Positions 39,395 through 51,663 of a stretch of DNA of 64,000 nt are shown here, piece by piece; the stretch's first letter is position 1; each line of letters opens with the position of its first letter. A program made the translations under genes and the position numbers. This stretch comes from Podospora pseudoanserina (taxonomy: Eukaryota > Ascomycota > Sordariomycetes > Sordariales > Podosporaceae): contig NC_085920.1 of the NCBI RefSeq assembly GCF_035222485.1, positions 8,604,001-8,668,000 of the forward strand, read 5' to 3'. A model generated the notes under the pieces. That model saw only the letters and a program-made list of their open reading frames with translations. It ran no database searches and was not told the DNA's origin.

Positions 39395-39903
39395 CTACTT
39401 ACTATCCCCATTATCAAGAGAATGAATCGCCGCGGCGACACCCACCCACTCCTCCAGACTCCTTACATACCCATCCGCGGCTGCGTCAGCTAAGCTTTCA
39501 TGACCCCAGACCACTACCTCGTCAAACTCAGCTTGCACCTCCAGTTTCCCATGGCTATCTTTCTCGAGATCTATCACATCTGCCTTTCCGTTCTGATCTG
39601 GTAATGATGAGATGGCAACAACACCTTTGTATCCTTCTGGCAATGCGACGGGCTTGCCTCTTAGCTTGCGGCCGCGGAAGTAGGCTTCTTTGATGCCTAC
39701 AGAGAATGTTAGTCATGGATAAATAAGACCTGGAAAATGCTAGAGGGCATACCTGTCGATGATGTTGATGTTTGTGGGTCCCAGAAGGACTGTGTTGGTT
39801 CGACTGGCCCGGTATGATGGATTTTGCAAGGGAGAAGGTGGGCCGTCGTTCTCTTTGGCGAAGAGGCAGAGCCAATGTCAAGAATTGGTTGCGATGTCCC
39901 CAT
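39395..39903 (-). CDS. rnh203: Ribonuclease H2 subunit C (Rnh203-like)
   Basis: Non-catalytic subunit of the trimeric RNase H2, which removes single ribonucleotides and RNA-DNA hybrids in the nucleus. Two exons (39903-39753 and 39696-39395) join to 150 residues, the usual small size. Hallmarks are AHLLPCKIHHTGPVEPTQSF, the family-defining LPCxIxxxGPA/V segment, and YFRGRKLRGKPVALPEGYKG, which spans the splice junction region; this RGRxLxG motif is conserved from yeast to human RNASEH2C. The intron is 56 nt (donor GTATGC, acceptor TGTAG). The next gene, REX4, also encodes a nuclease, but it is separated by about 0.86 kb, and both are on the minus strand. Confidence 0.92.
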
Positions 39904-40765
39904 TTTGTAGATTCAATCAAAGAAGGATGAGATGGATATCCTTTCTGGTGTCTTGAGTGGGATGAGTTGAAAGGAGTGCGTCAACAACGGAGAGTTTAAT
40001 TGAAACGCGATTGAAGACGCGTCGAATGTCCACCAAGATTCTCAGGTGGGGCGCCCTGACCCTAACCCGGCCGCGCATTTGATGCCCCTGACACAGTTCC
40101 GCCATCAACGTGAAAGACAAACTGGTTCCAACAGAGGAGATTAAATATTTTGATTGATCTCAGTTACATATGAGTAAACTATGTCTTGCACTCACACAGG
40201 ACACTGAATATTGGCGGGCTTGCGGCAGTGAAGAACGACAGGGGTGATGTGATGATGTGATATGGCCCTCAACAGATATGAGACGAGCAGTTCATACTGA
40301 GAAGCGGCCCTTCCAATTATTTTACAAGATGGGCTCGAAAAGCTATCCTTCCACTTGCCTCCTGTGACAGTCTATCGACCCGCCACATTAGCAAAACCCC
40401 TTCTCCGCCGACACGGACCCCATTTAATATGTTTGGTGGTGACACGATCGGTATATCGTGCATGTTTCTCTAAGAGCGGGCAAGGTCTCGCTTTGTGTCG
40501 GTATTCTTCAAGTGATCGCATTCCTCTGCTGTTCATGGCGGCCACATGCGGTTCGCGATGACTGTCTTCGGAAGAATAATACCATAATATCAGTGGCCTT
40601 AACAGCCTGGGTCATCTCCTGTCAATCGTCGAAGGCGGTCCAGATAAGTTAGGACACTCCTGTCAGGCTGGGGACAGCCTTACATTCTGTTTCCAGCATT
40701 GACACTTCCAACAGCCAGCGTCAACTGGTGATCTACAGATGATGTCTTTCATATTCCGTGGCCAT
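39904..40765. other. Intergenic rnh203 / rex4
   Basis: Promoter of rnh203 and the 3' flank of rex4. Only short unconserved frames; nothing else recognised. Confidence 0.6.
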
Positions 40766-41785
40766 TCACTTTCTCTTCGACTTTTTACCCTTCCCTGCTT
40801 TGTTCAGCTTCAGTTTGGTCTTGACATCTTCCGGATATCGGTTCGCGTGCTCCATGTCGAAGGCCGGCTTGTGTTTTCGAAACAACAGCATGGCCACCCT
40901 TGCGTCTTCGATACTGCTGTGCTGGCCCGTTTGGATCTCCAACCCCAGAATTTCCTTCGCCAGTGCTTTCAAAGCAGGCTTGGGTCCGTTCCCGTACTTC
41001 TTGAACCCCGAAAACTTGGCTGTATCCCGTATCATCTTCATTGGATGATCAAGGTCAAGACACTTGAGATCATGCTTGACATCGTGACCGACAACTATCC
41101 TGCCTTTTAAAAGCTCGGCTACTTCAGCCTGAACTTCAGAAAACGGCCGGGCATCCCTCATGTGTTTTGGCGCGATGCCAGACACGGCAGTTCGCCAATC
41201 CGTGACCTTTTCGCGCTGGAGAACGTAGGAGTCGTAGATTTGGGTGCCATGGAAATCAGTTATTGAGACACGGGCGAGGGAAGAGTGAACGCCACCGGGA
41301 CCGAATCCGACCATTTCGCAGTCTATCGCCAGGTATTTCGTCCTATCCAATGAAGCTGTTGGGGAGAGGCCCTGGTTGGGGTGGCTGGGCAAAGAGGACA
41401 GGAGGGTGGGGGAAATAGTGAGGTTGTAAGCTTCCGACAGTGACTCGTGGGAGATGCCATGGTTTTGCCTCAGAAACTGAATAGATGGTTGGTTCGTGAG
41501 AGGGGCCGTCGAGGTGACTGGTTGAGAAGAGACAGCGCCCATTTTTTCCGTTGAACTGGTTGCCGAGGTCGTATTTGTTGGTTGTTTCTTCGGGAAGAAG
41601 GATGTTCTGGTCCTTTTATTTTTCGGCTTTGAGTCTTGATCATCAGATGCTGACTTCCTCTTCTTATTGTTGGCAGGAGCTGAGGGACTGGCTGAGGCTG
41701 ATGAAGAGGATGCTGGTTCTGAAGCAGATCCAGCTTTGAGGCGTGCTTGCAGAATCTTCCAATTCGATGAGAGTTCTGGGGCCAT
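40766..41785 (-). CDS. rex4: REX4-type RNA exonuclease (DEDDh)
   Basis: 3'-5' exonuclease of the Rex4/REXO4 family, which acts in pre-rRNA processing in the nucleolus. Single exon, 339 residues. The N-terminal 110 residues are basic and Ser/Lys/Thr-rich (KKRKSASDDQDSKPKNKRTR), consistent with nuclear targeting. The DEDDh exonuclease domain spans about 150-310: motif I YLAIDCEMVG (D155, E157), motif II GHDVKHDLKCLD (D235), and motif III QHSSIEDARVAMLL (H289, D294). All catalytic residues are present. The tail ends GKGKKSKRK. It is transcribed away from ESA1, with 456 nt between the two ATGs. Confidence 0.95.
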   Translation of the reverse strand: MAPELSSNWKILQARLKAGSASEPASSSSASASPSAPANNKKRKSASDDQDSKPKNKRTRTSFFPKKQPTNTTSATSSTEKMGAVSSQPVTSTAPLTNQPSIQFLRQNHGISHESLSEAYNLTISPTLLSSLPSHPNQGLSPTASLDRTKYLAIDCEMVGFGPGGVHSSLARVSITDFHGTQIYDSYVLQREKVTDWRTAVSGIAPKHMRDARPFSEVQAEVAELLKGRIVVGHDVKHDLKCLDLDHPMKMIRDTAKFSGFKKYGNGPKPALKALAKEILGLEIQTGQHSSIEDARVAMLLFRKHKPAFDMEHANRYPEDVKTKLKLNKAGKGKKSKRK

Positions 41786-42241
41786 GCTGGCGGATTCGAG
41801 AGTTGGTAATGTTATTTCAGGAGCATCCAGTCGGAATTTATGAACCTCGACAGTATTGATGATGTTGTAGGTGTTGGAGTTAAGTCCTTTTGAGTGAGGA
41901 TAAATACATTGAGATTTGCACCATGAACGAAAGTGGACCAGTGAGGTGAAGTTTCAAAGGGGTTAGGGTTAGCACCGCCCCTGCTTGAGATTTAAGCCAG
42001 GGAGTTTTTGAGCAACAGCCGCAGCCATCAAGGTGCCTGACATGGATTGTTCTGGGCCACTGGCGTGGCGCCAGAAATTGTGGACCGTGCCCCAGAAGTC
42101 CATCTTTTGGAGGGGCAATTAATTCACTGCAACAGCTCTCAAATCCTAAGCTGAACTGCAATCGAGTACTTCGTAGCCGAGTCGCATCACGACGCCCATC
42201 AATTTCCCATCAACCTCCGACAGCGCGCATCGAAATTCATC
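41786..42241. promoter_or_regulatory. Bidirectional promoter, rex4 / esa1
   Basis: A 456-bp gap between head-to-head starts; it must drive both genes. No specific element is assigned. Confidence 0.6.
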
Positions 42242-43817
42242 ATGAGTCCTAGCGGAGAAGCAACCGCCGGCCGTGATGAGCCACGGAAAAAGGGCATCGC
42301 GACAGCGGACACTCTTGTGTAGGAATTGCTCCTTGTTCATATGTGTGTCGCATTCGTGGCTGGCTGTACTGACATCTTTTGACAGCGCTGGATGTGTCGC
42401 TTATGTTACAAAAGATGGCGAACCGCGTCGCGCAACCATTCTGGGCATCAGGGAGACAAAAAGTGGGCGCCAATGGTATGCAAACTTCGACAGCTTTAAC
42501 AAACGTCTCGACGAGTGGGTGCCGCAAGCAAGGATAAACTTCGACAAGGAGGTCGAGTGGCCGAACCCCGAAAAGGATAAACCAAAGGACCCAAAGAGCA
42601 AGAAGACAACCGCCGCAACATCCAAGAAGTCACAACCGTCGAAGAAGAACCAGAAACGAGTCAGTAAAAGGGAACAGTCGGTTGCATCCGAAGGCCAGAC
42701 GCCACACCCCTGGACGGAATATGTCGAGAATGGGCAACACAAGGATAAGAATCAGGAGACAGAGGAGAAATCCATGGGGAGTTTGGAAGTGGGAGGAACA
42801 CCTGGCGTTCTTGGACCAGACGAAATGGAAATCGACGAAGACGAGACACCAGCCGGCGCAGCCAAAAAGGACAGCCTCGGCCCTTTTAGTCGTCAGCAAG
42901 AGATTGAAAAACTCCGGACGTCAGGGTCCATGACTCAAAATCCAGCTGAAGTATCACGGATCCGAAATATCTCACAAGTCGAGTTTGGACGGTACGTGTT
43001 GTTTCCATGGTACTTTTCGCCATACCCCGAAGTGTTCAGCCAGGAGGAGTCCATTTTCATCTGCGAGTTCTGCCTGAGCTACTACGCGGACATGAAATCT
43101 TTCTCAAGACATCGGCAGAAGTGCACACTTCAACACCCCCCGGGAAACGAGATCTATCGGGACGACTTTGTGTCATTCTTTGAGATAGATGGCAGGAGGC
43201 AGCGAACGTGGTGTCGGAACCTGTGTCTGTTGTCAAAGATGTTTCTTGATCACAAGACACTTTACTATGATGTCGACCCATTCTTGTTCTACGTCATGAC
43301 GACGAGAGACGAGCGAGGGTGTCATCTTATTGGATATTTTTCCAAGGAAAAGGAAAGTACAGACGGTTATAACGTTGCGTGTATTTTGACGCTCCCACAG
43401 TATCAGCGGAAAGGCTATGGTCGTCTTCTGATCCAGTTCTCGTACGAACTTTCCAAGATTGAGGGCAAACTTGGATCACCGGAAAAGCCGCTCTCAGATT
43501 TGGGTTTGCTGAGTTACCGCCAGTACTGGTCAGAAAACATCATCGACCTGCTGCTTGGTTTTAGCGAGAGAGATGAGAAGTGCACCATCGAAACCATTGC
43601 ACAGCACCTTGCCATGACGGCCACCGACGTTGAGCATACCCTTCAGGCACTAAAGATGCAGGTCTACCATAAGGGTGAGCACAAGATCGTGCTGTCGGAC
43701 AAGCTGGTGGAACAGCGGGCCAAGAGCAGAGCGAAACAAAAAAGACTGATTGATCCTGAACGGATCCAGTGGAAGCCACCCGTGTTTACAGCATCATCAA
43801 GAACTTGGGGTTGGTAG
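42242..43817 (+). CDS. esa1: ESA1 (Tip60-type) MYST histone acetyltransferase, NuA4 catalytic subunit
   Basis: Nuclear lysine acetyltransferase acting on H4 and H2A in the NuA4 complex. Two exons, 42242-42318 and 42386-43817, give 502 residues. The intron has an uncommon donor (GTAGGA) but restores the conserved frame ADTLV-AGCVAYVTKDG. A chromo-barrel/Tudor-knot domain (about 25-85) includes REATILGIRE-like sequence, WYANFDSFNKRLDEWV. After a lysine-rich linker comes the MYST domain (from about 235): ISQVEFGRYVLFPWYFSPYP, the C2HC zinc finger CEFCLSYY...HRQKC, the acetyl-CoA loop QRKGYGR, and the active-site cysteine region NVACILTLPQYQ. LGLLSYRQYW follows. The C-terminus RIQWKPPVF is typical. 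The start MSPSGEATAGRDEPRKKG matches family starts. Confidence 0.96.
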
Positions 43818-44413
43818 GATGATCCCAAACTTAGACTTATGTGGTTAGGGGTAGGCTCAATGGGAAACGAGGGCTTGCCAGTTCAACTTATTCTTGAGAG
43901 CGTACCAGCTGCAACTTTGGAAGTACTTTTGGCACCCTCTCGACAGGAAAAACAGTCAGTCTACGCGACTCGACTTTCTGAACGCGAGGAAATGGACTGG
44001 TCAGAGTAGTAGAGAGGACACGCTGTGTAAAAATAGGTAATGTAGATGATTAGACGACAACCAATGATGACGGTATACGCATGTATTGAGTACCGTGTGC
44101 AGATTATATGCATATCTTCATAACGGGGCAATTAAACAGGCCCCCACACTCGCGTTGCCCCTTTTTGACTAAATCGCGTGTCCCGCGTTTTCTGGCGTTT
44201 CTATTGACTCGGTGGATCTTCCGTCTCTGTCCCTGACAACGCAGCTTCTTTGCGACAATCTTTCATCCCAGTCAATTTTCCCCGCCTGGTTTTGGTCGCA
44301 TTTACAACCAACAACCCAACGAGCCACTACTTCAGCTGTGTCTCTTACACCGGCTGTAAAGAGACGATAGACGATTCCACTTGTACGAGAAACGAATTCA
44401 ATAATAACGAAAA
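43818..44413. other. Intergenic esa1 / mcm6
   Basis: 3' flank of esa1 and promoter/leader of mcm6. Nothing else recognised. Confidence 0.6.
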
Positions 44414-47398
44414 ATGGCAACACCATCAGCCTCCAGTGATGCTGGGTTCATGATGTCGGATGGTCTTTCGAGGACACCCCGCGCCGGCGGGAGACAACAG
44501 TTCCCTTCCAGCGGGAGACCTCTTCCTTCGGAAAGTCTGGGTGCGCCCAGCGACGATGAAGGTGGTGGCGGTGGTGATGGCTTTGCAGACGATCAGGTTC
44601 CAGTGAGAGCCAGACCGACAGATCCTGCCAATATTCCCCGGGTAGAAGATAGCATTGGACGCATGGTGCAGGATCACTTTGAGAATTTTATCGAAGGGTA
44701 TGTTGTCTTGTCCCTTGCAGAAGCGACCAGCACTGACAATTCAAGGATAGATTCGTCGAGACACCGACTTCCTCTGGCCAGCCTACCTCCTCAGCTGTGA
44801 CCACAGACCGCTATTATGTCGCCCAAATCCATGGCATGCGTACCTATCAGTTGTCGACCCTATATGTCGACTACAAGCACCTTTTGAGCTGGAGCAACGG
44901 CGCCCTGGCCGACGGTATCATGAACAACTACTATCGTTTCCTGCCCTTCCTGACAGCGGCGCTCCACAACCAGATCGCGAAGCACGAGCCTCAATATTTC
45001 AGGGAACACAGACAGCCAACCGCCTCAAGCCAGCACCACGGCACTGATAGCAGCACCCTGGGTGGAACTGGTACGCAGTCCGAGATGAGCAGCAAGACCG
45101 CCAACCAGCAAACTGACAAGCTGTTCGCCATCGCCTTCTACAATCTCCCCCTTGTTTCCCGAGTCCGGTCAATGCGAGCCAGGAATGTTGGCCAACTATT
45201 GAGCATCAGCGGTACCGTTACCCGCACATCTGAAGTCAGACCCGAACTGGCCCTCGCGACGTTCGTTTGCGAAGGCTGCAGAGCTGTTGTTCCAGACGTC
45301 GAGCAGACCTTCCGGTATACGGAACCTACCCAGTGTCCCAATGCTACTTGCCAAAATAGAACCGCATGGAGGCTAGACATCCGGCAGAGCACTTTCGTTG
45401 ATTGGCAGAAGGTCAGGGTGCAGGAAAACAGCAGCGAAATCCCTACAGGGAGCATGCCAAGAACGATGGATGTGATCCTCAGAGGGGAAATTGTGGACAG
45501 AGCAAAGGCAGGTGAAAAGTGCATCTTTACAGGCGCCTTGATTGTGGTTCCAGACGTCAGTCAGCTCGGGCTTCCGGGTCTCAGGAAAACGGCGGTGAGG
45601 GATGATAGGGGTGCTGATGCTGGCGGGAGTGGTGTTGGTGGTTTAAAGGCGCTTGGTGTCAGAGATCTGACCTACAGACTGGCCTTCCTGGCGTGCATGG
45701 TCACGCCGGATGTGTCTTCTCTTGGTGCCTCTGGTGAGGCCCAGATTGTGGACATGATCGGCAGCCTGAACGGTAATGTGGCGGTCGAGACGGCGGAGAG
45801 CTTGAAGGAGATGCAGGATGCCACGCTGAGCTCCTATACACAGGCTGAGGTGGACGATCTCCGTGCCATGGTACACAGTGATCACATCTATTCCAGACTG
45901 GTGCAGTCGATTGCGCCAATGGTGTACGGCCACGAGATTGTGAAGAAGGGTATCCTCCTGCAAATGTTGTCTGGAGTGAGCAAAAGCACAGCAGAGGGGA
46001 TGCAGCTTCGTGGAGACATCAACATCTGCATCGTCGGTGACCCATCAACCTCCAAGTCTCAGTTCTTGAAATACGTCTGTAACTTTGCTCCACGGGCAAT
46101 CTACACTTCTGGCAAGGCCTCCTCCGCCGCCGGTCTCACGGCCGCAGTGGTCAAGGATGAAGAGACTGGAGAGTTCACCATCGAAGCCGGCGCTCTGATG
46201 CTTGCGGACAACGGCGTCTGCTGCATTGACGAGTTTGACAAGATGGATATTGCCGACCAGGTCGCCATCCACGAAGCGATGGAACAGCAGACAATTTCCA
46301 TCGCCAAGGCCGGTATCCAGGCAACCCTCAATGCTCGCACCTCTATTCTCGCTGCCGCCAACCCTGTTGGAGGTCGGTACAACCGCAAGACATCTCTCCG
46401 CGCCAACATCAACATGTCCGCTCCTATCATGTCTCGCTTTGATCTTTTCTTCGTTATTCTCGACGAGTGCAACGAGCAGGTTGATCGTCACCTGGCCTCT
46501 CACATCGTCGGCATCCATCAACTCCGTGACGAGGCCGTCGTCCCAGAGTTTTCGACCGAACAACTCCAAAGATACATCCGTTTTGCCCGAACTTACAGGC
46601 CAGAGTTTACTGACGAGGCCAAAGAGGTGCTCGTGCAAAGGTACAAGGATCTCAGAGCCGATGACGCGCAGGGCGGCATAGGCAAGAACAGCTATCGCAT
46701 CACGGTCAGACAATTGGAAAGTATGATCAGATTGTCAGAGGCCATCGCCAAGGCGAACTGCGTTGAAGATATCACGCCAGATTTTGTCAATGAGGCCTAC
46801 AACCTGTTGAGGCAAAGTATTATCTCTGTGGAACACGATGATGTCGAGGTTGATGAGGAGGATGAGCAGCCTGTTGAGGACGGGGCTGCCTTGAGAGCGG
46901 CTGCTGACGCAGCTTCGGGATCTGTTCCTCCTGAAGCTGATGGCGAAGGTGATACAGCCATGGGAGATGCATCCGCTGCCGCTGTGCACAAGGAGAAGCA
47001 AACGGTTTCGTATGACAAGTACATCTCCATCGTGAACTTGCTTGTCAGCAAGGTTGCCGAGGAGGAGACATCTGGAAGCGGCGAGGGCATCGAGGGCGAG
47101 GAACTTGTTCAGTGGTATCTGGAGCAGAAGGAGGAGGAACTGACTGGCGAGGAGGACTACGAGCAGGAGTTGGCACTGGCTAAGAAGGTGCTCAAAAAGA
47201 TGGTCAAGGTGTGTACCTTTCAATATCACACGGTTGTGAATCGATTTGCTGACATGGGCGTAACAGGACAACATCCTCATGGCTATTCGTGGCGAAGGTA
47301 TGCAAGAAGATACGGAGAATGGCCAGGCCGGACCCTCGGCCGCGGCGCAGAGGATTGTCTATGTCCTGCACCCCAACTGCGCGGTTGAGGACGTATGA
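44414..47398 (+). CDS. mcm6: MCM6 replicative helicase subunit
   Basis: AAA+ subunit of the Mcm2-7 helicase that licenses origins and unwinds DNA. Three exons: 44414-44697, 44751-47208 and 47267-47398, joining to 957 residues; Mcm6 is the larger type of MCM (Mcm5 is near 720), and the sequence features also match Mcm6. Visible elements are SISGTVTRTSEVRPELALAT and the zinc-binding cysteines (CEGC, CPNATCQN). Walker A is GDPSTSKSQFLK (about 524), followed by SGKASSAAGLTAAV. Walker B is CIDEFDKMD (about 590), and SRFDLFF near 655 carries the arginine finger. An acidic linker (about 770-830) precedes the C-terminal winged helix, completed by the last intron: KKMVK joins to DNILMAIRGEG. The mature end is CAVEDV; without splicing a false end (PAPQLRG at 47388) appears. 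The start is the first ATG; the N-terminal 95 residues are Gly/Ser-rich. Confidence 0.96.
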
Positions 47399-47712
47399 GC
47401 TGGTCTACCGCATGGCGAGACACCTAGAAATCTGGAGAACGGATAAGCGCGTAAGCATGGCAGGGAAGGTAAAGCGAATTGGCTGGGAGCATGGAGTTGT
47501 ATATCGCCTGGTTTTCAATGATACCTACTTTTGAGACTGTGATTCAACCGTTCCACACAGGTGTAGATGCTAACTGACCAGCGTTTGTCCCAGCTGGTTT
47601 GAGCGGGGGCGTCGCAGCATCAGATCATTGTTGCTTTTTCCCGCAGCTTTTTGCGTGTACTATTTACAACCATACCTATCACCAGTAAAAACAATCTTGC
47701 CAAAACTTTTCA
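47399..47712. other. Convergent 3' region, mcm6 / polysaccharide deacetylase
   Basis: A 314-bp gap between converging genes; nothing else seen. Confidence 0.7.
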
Positions 47713-50157
47713 TCAAGTCAGAGCCGGCGCCTTCGGGTCCTCCAAGCACTGATCCACCCTCATCAACCTCTTCCCGCTCGCTTTGGCCAGTTTGATAAAC
47801 TCGGGCAACAAGTCCACCGTGCTTTGGTGCAAGTAATGCATCACCATCAAGTTCCCGCCCTTGGCCAGATCGCGCTTGAACGCATCGAGCTGCTTGTTGG
47901 GAGTGGATGATTCAGCCCAAAGCCAGTCCTCCACGTCGATGCTCCACCCAACAATATACGGCTCTGGATCGTTCAGGTTTGCCGCCAGGCGCTGTCTCAT
48001 TCTCGCACCTTCTGTTCCGAATGGAGGGCGAAAGTAGGACGACCGTAGGTTTGGAAACACCTGGCGGACGGCACCAATGTCGTTTTGGATCTCCCAGTCG
48101 ATGGCTTGCTCGGTGGCGAGGCCTTCCATCTTGGGGTGCGTGTAGCTGTGCAGGGCGATCTGGTGGCCGCGAGAGGCCATGTCTTTGTACGCTGCTGCCA
48201 GGCCGTTGCTCTGGTCTAGGAGGGGCAGGCCAACGGTGAAGAAGGTGAGGGGGATGTTGGCTTCTTTGAGGATCTTCATGACCTGGGGGATGTACTCTGG
48301 GTTTCCGTCGTCAATGGCAAAGGCGAAGGAGTTGGGGCGGGTGCAGGCGAACACTAGCCTGCCCGAGGCTAGCTTGGGCGGGATCTTGAAGTTGGGTGGG
48401 ATGGAGGTGACGATTTCGATCTTGGTAATTGTTGTCGGCTCTGAAGTGTAGAAGCCGCGGAGGTTGAAACCAATGACGCGCTGGAGGTTGATGCTGAAGT
48501 GGGTGATGGGGACGTAGATGTCGGAGGTGGTTGCGTAGCGAGAGGCTTCCACGGAATCCCAGGTCTCGGGATAGGGGGCCATCGTCTCGTTGCACTTGGA
48601 GTTGTGTTGTTGGAGGGCGATACTAAACTTGTTGCTACCCGAGTACGCGATATGGAGATAGCCTCCTGTCAGGTTGCGGAGGTCGGCGCACTTGTTGGCC
48701 AACTGAGTGTTCCAGCTTTGATCAGAGTCGTTGGTACGGATTGTAATGGCGTTGTTGCCAAATGTGACCGCCATGCCCTCATCCGGACCGTGCCATTCGC
48801 CCAGCGAGTTGGTATTTTCGTTGGAGAATGTGTCAATAACATAACCCTTGGCACTTGGGGTTGCCACCTGGGTTGTTGTGCGCGTGAGGGCAGAGGGAGC
48901 TGGTGACGATGCTGGCGCGACGTACTCGGTAGCTGTCGATCCGCAGTAGAAGGACATGGGGCCGAGGATGATGCCCGCATTGAGGCCGGAAAAATAAATC
49001 ATATCCAGCTTTGTCGTATCGACGCCACTGAACACTGAAAAGGGGAAGGAGTACAGCTTCTCGGTGCCATCGAATGTCCACTTTAACTGCGCTGTTGTCA
49101 AACTAACCGTCTTGACGTTGGTTGAGCCACAACTATCGGACCATCCCAGAGCCACTGAAAAGCTTGTGCCTCGTGCCGCCCTGACCCTGAACGAGATGCC
49201 TCCGTATCTGTTGTTGGCATTCAAACAACCAAACTGACTGTAAAAGTACGAGCTGGCATCTTTGGGGTAAAGGAGGACCCTGTTGTTGCTGACAACGACA
49301 CTTGACATTGTTCCATCATCGCTCGTTGCTTGCCCCATAGCGTTGTAGCCCAAGAATGTAAGACGGGACTGAGAAGCCCAGTCATCAATCAACAAGTTGA
49401 AGCACGTTGCGGGCTGGCTGGTGGTGACTGGCGGTGCTATTGTGGATCGAGTTGCGGTAGGGACGATGGTTGATCTTGTCGGTACACCTGAAAACAATTA
49501 GATGCCTAAACAATTCACTCCAACGAGTGGGATCATACTTGTTGAACCAGGGGACGTTGGCTGAGCCACATTCCCGCATATCCATGTGATATTGCCAATC
49601 GACCATTGAACATTGGACTGTGAAAATACAGCCCAAACCCAACCGACAACAGCATCGTAGTTGGGTTCGTTGTCAAAGCCGACCAAGGGAACATTAATTG
49701 TCTGGCGGCTTCCGGTCAGGTTCTCGATGATGGTGTAGTGACTCTTGTATGTCCCGTCGTTGGCGCTACAAGACGAAGTTGTCTGAAGCTCTAGAGCAAA
49801 CGAAGCACCGGCAGGGCCCTCGACGGTGAATTGCAATCCTCCATATCCGTTTGTAACGGCAGGTTGGCATTCGAATGATTCATAAAAATACGAGGTGGTA
49901 TCCTTGGGGGTGAAGACAACTTGACCTGTCCCAGCCGCAATGAATTCCATTGAACCGTCATCTGTTCTCAGTTAGACACCAGAAGACAGCAATACGAAAA
50001 CTAACCCACCGCCGTTTGGGGATTCAAGGTTATTGACACCGCTGGTCCATTTGGTGAAGTTGTCGATAAGAAGATTAGATGTGCAGGCTTGTGCGTTTAC
50101 TCCAGAGGCAGCCAGAATGCCAGCCAGCCCGGCGGCGAACCAACGCTCGAAGAACAT
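47713..50157 (-). CDS. Secreted polysaccharide (chitin-type) deacetylase with three N-terminal modules
   Basis: Extracellular CE4-family deacetylase, likely acting on chitin or chitosan-type wall polymer. Three exons (50157-50010, 49961-49539 and 49487-47713) encode 781 residues. A signal peptide (residues 1-22, WFAAGLAGILAASGVNA) opens the protein. Modules 1 (about 24-185) and 2 (about 219-370) are related: both begin C-x-NLLID, contain a K-D-x-x-S-Y-F-Y signature and have paired cysteines. They are separated by a Thr/Ser/Pro linker. A third module (about 400-545, YVIDTFSNENTNSLGEW) resembles a beta-sandwich. The NodB domain starts near 575 with FAIDDG (D583, D584). Metal histidines are HSYTH (637-641); RPPFG (677) and VMHYLH follow. 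Both aspartates of the usual TFDDG motif are present, though F/A-I replaces T-F. Substrate specificity is inferred. Confidence 0.93.
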
Positions 50158-51663
50158 GTCGGGTGTGTCAGACAGTTCTGTAAATATGAAGGAGCAGGGT
50201 GTTTATCATGGGCCAAACTTCGAGGAGCATTGCTCGTATATGTATTCTCCGCTTCGCCTCTGAGATGCAACAATTCGGCTAGGGATTTCGGTTGGCGACA
50301 TGCCCGATCGATCCATGGAGAAAGAGGAGTTTGGAAGCTGCCCCTAAAAACGAATGTAACAAAGTCGATGGTTCAAGGACCACAGTGAAACGTCGAGTGG
50401 GCTCAGCTTATAGGGCTTACGCCATGAACACCCATTTCCTGGCAAGAAAAATAGAGTGAGGCGGCATGGATGAAGGGGTAAATTCGCCGCTGGCGAGCCA
50501 ACCTTGCAGCCACCCTCGCTTACCTCCGCGGATTGCAACTTCAGATTTCTTGGTGAGCTTGTACGTTCTTGTGAAAGCTTGTCCCACCATTGCCGCTCAG
50601 GGCCAGGAACCATGATGTGGAGCGAATATCGAGCTGACCTAGCAACATCAAGAGATGGCGTATCGAGCATACATAGCCTGGCCATCTCGTGTACACACGG
50701 CAGAATCGCCAGTGTGTAGCAACAAGAGTCATCGTTCCGCTTTCCGGCTTTGTCGGGCGTCCTCTAAGGAACAACACCAAATATGCTCATGCTGGCAGCT
50801 GTGAGCAAGTTTGCCAGTTTGCCATCCATTCTCGCTCTCAGCGCCTGATGAAGATCTTGGTGGACGTTTAATTTAGCAGTGCGGAGACTTCTCGGCACTC
50901 GCATCGTGGCAGCCAAGAGCTTGGCACGCAGATCCCGTACTGCCAAGGTCCTGGGGTTGAGCTTGGATCCAGGGGTGAGGCCCAGGTCCCTTACAGATGG
51001 TGTGATGGCGAGGATGGTTAATCAAGAGAGCATCAAATGGGTCGGTTCGTCGGCACGATTACCTGGGGCTTCTTTGCGATGGATCCTTTTTCTGTTTGAA
51101 CGTTACTTCGAATTTTGTATATGGTTTCACGCCAGCGAGATGGGTATTCAGCCGAGTGGCTATTTTCTGCACCTCAGCTCGTTCCAGTCGGCAATCGAGA
51201 ACTTCAAGGCTGGCGGCGGGGGTTGATTGGAATACATGAGCAGTTCTGTCGAAAATTCACACACATGGAACAATCCATGGCGTGTTTGCCGAGCATAGGT
51301 AGGCTGCCATGCCTAAAGCCTTGATCCAACGACATGCATCAATACATGTCAAGCAACACAAGAAATGGCATTCATATCCTGATTATCGCCGTGGTAAGAT
51401 GTCGATGCATTTCGGGGCCTTGTGTCTTTGAGTGAGCGTCTCTCTCACGAGCATAGAAAAGGAGCCCCCTCTTCACAAGGCCCCAATTCCGCACCTGCTC
51501 AATGCTACATATAGTTCTCAGTCTGTATTTATATGCAGTAGAAGGCTCATGTTGGCATACCTGGTAGATACCAAGCTGTGGTTCAAAGTTGCGTCATCCT
51601 TGAACTGAGCAATTGACATCGTTGACAAGGGCTGCCCGCTGTGGAGTGTGTTATCTCCACGTG
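50158..51663. promoter_or_regulatory. Divergent region, deacetylase / trs85
   Basis: About 1.5 kb between head-to-head genes, holding both promoters. No gene or RNA recognised. Confidence 0.5.

Noticed and set aside
44797-47388. Reading MCM6 as a single-exon gene ending at 47388
   Set aside because: The end after KKMVK is nonsense; splicing at 47208/47267 restores the winged-helix end (DNILMAIRGEG ... AVEDV).
44414-47398. Assignment of the MCM gene to MCM5
   Set aside because: The length (957), the SGTVTRTSEVRPEL segment and the VPDVSQL-type sequence fit MCM6; Mcm5 is shorter (about 720).
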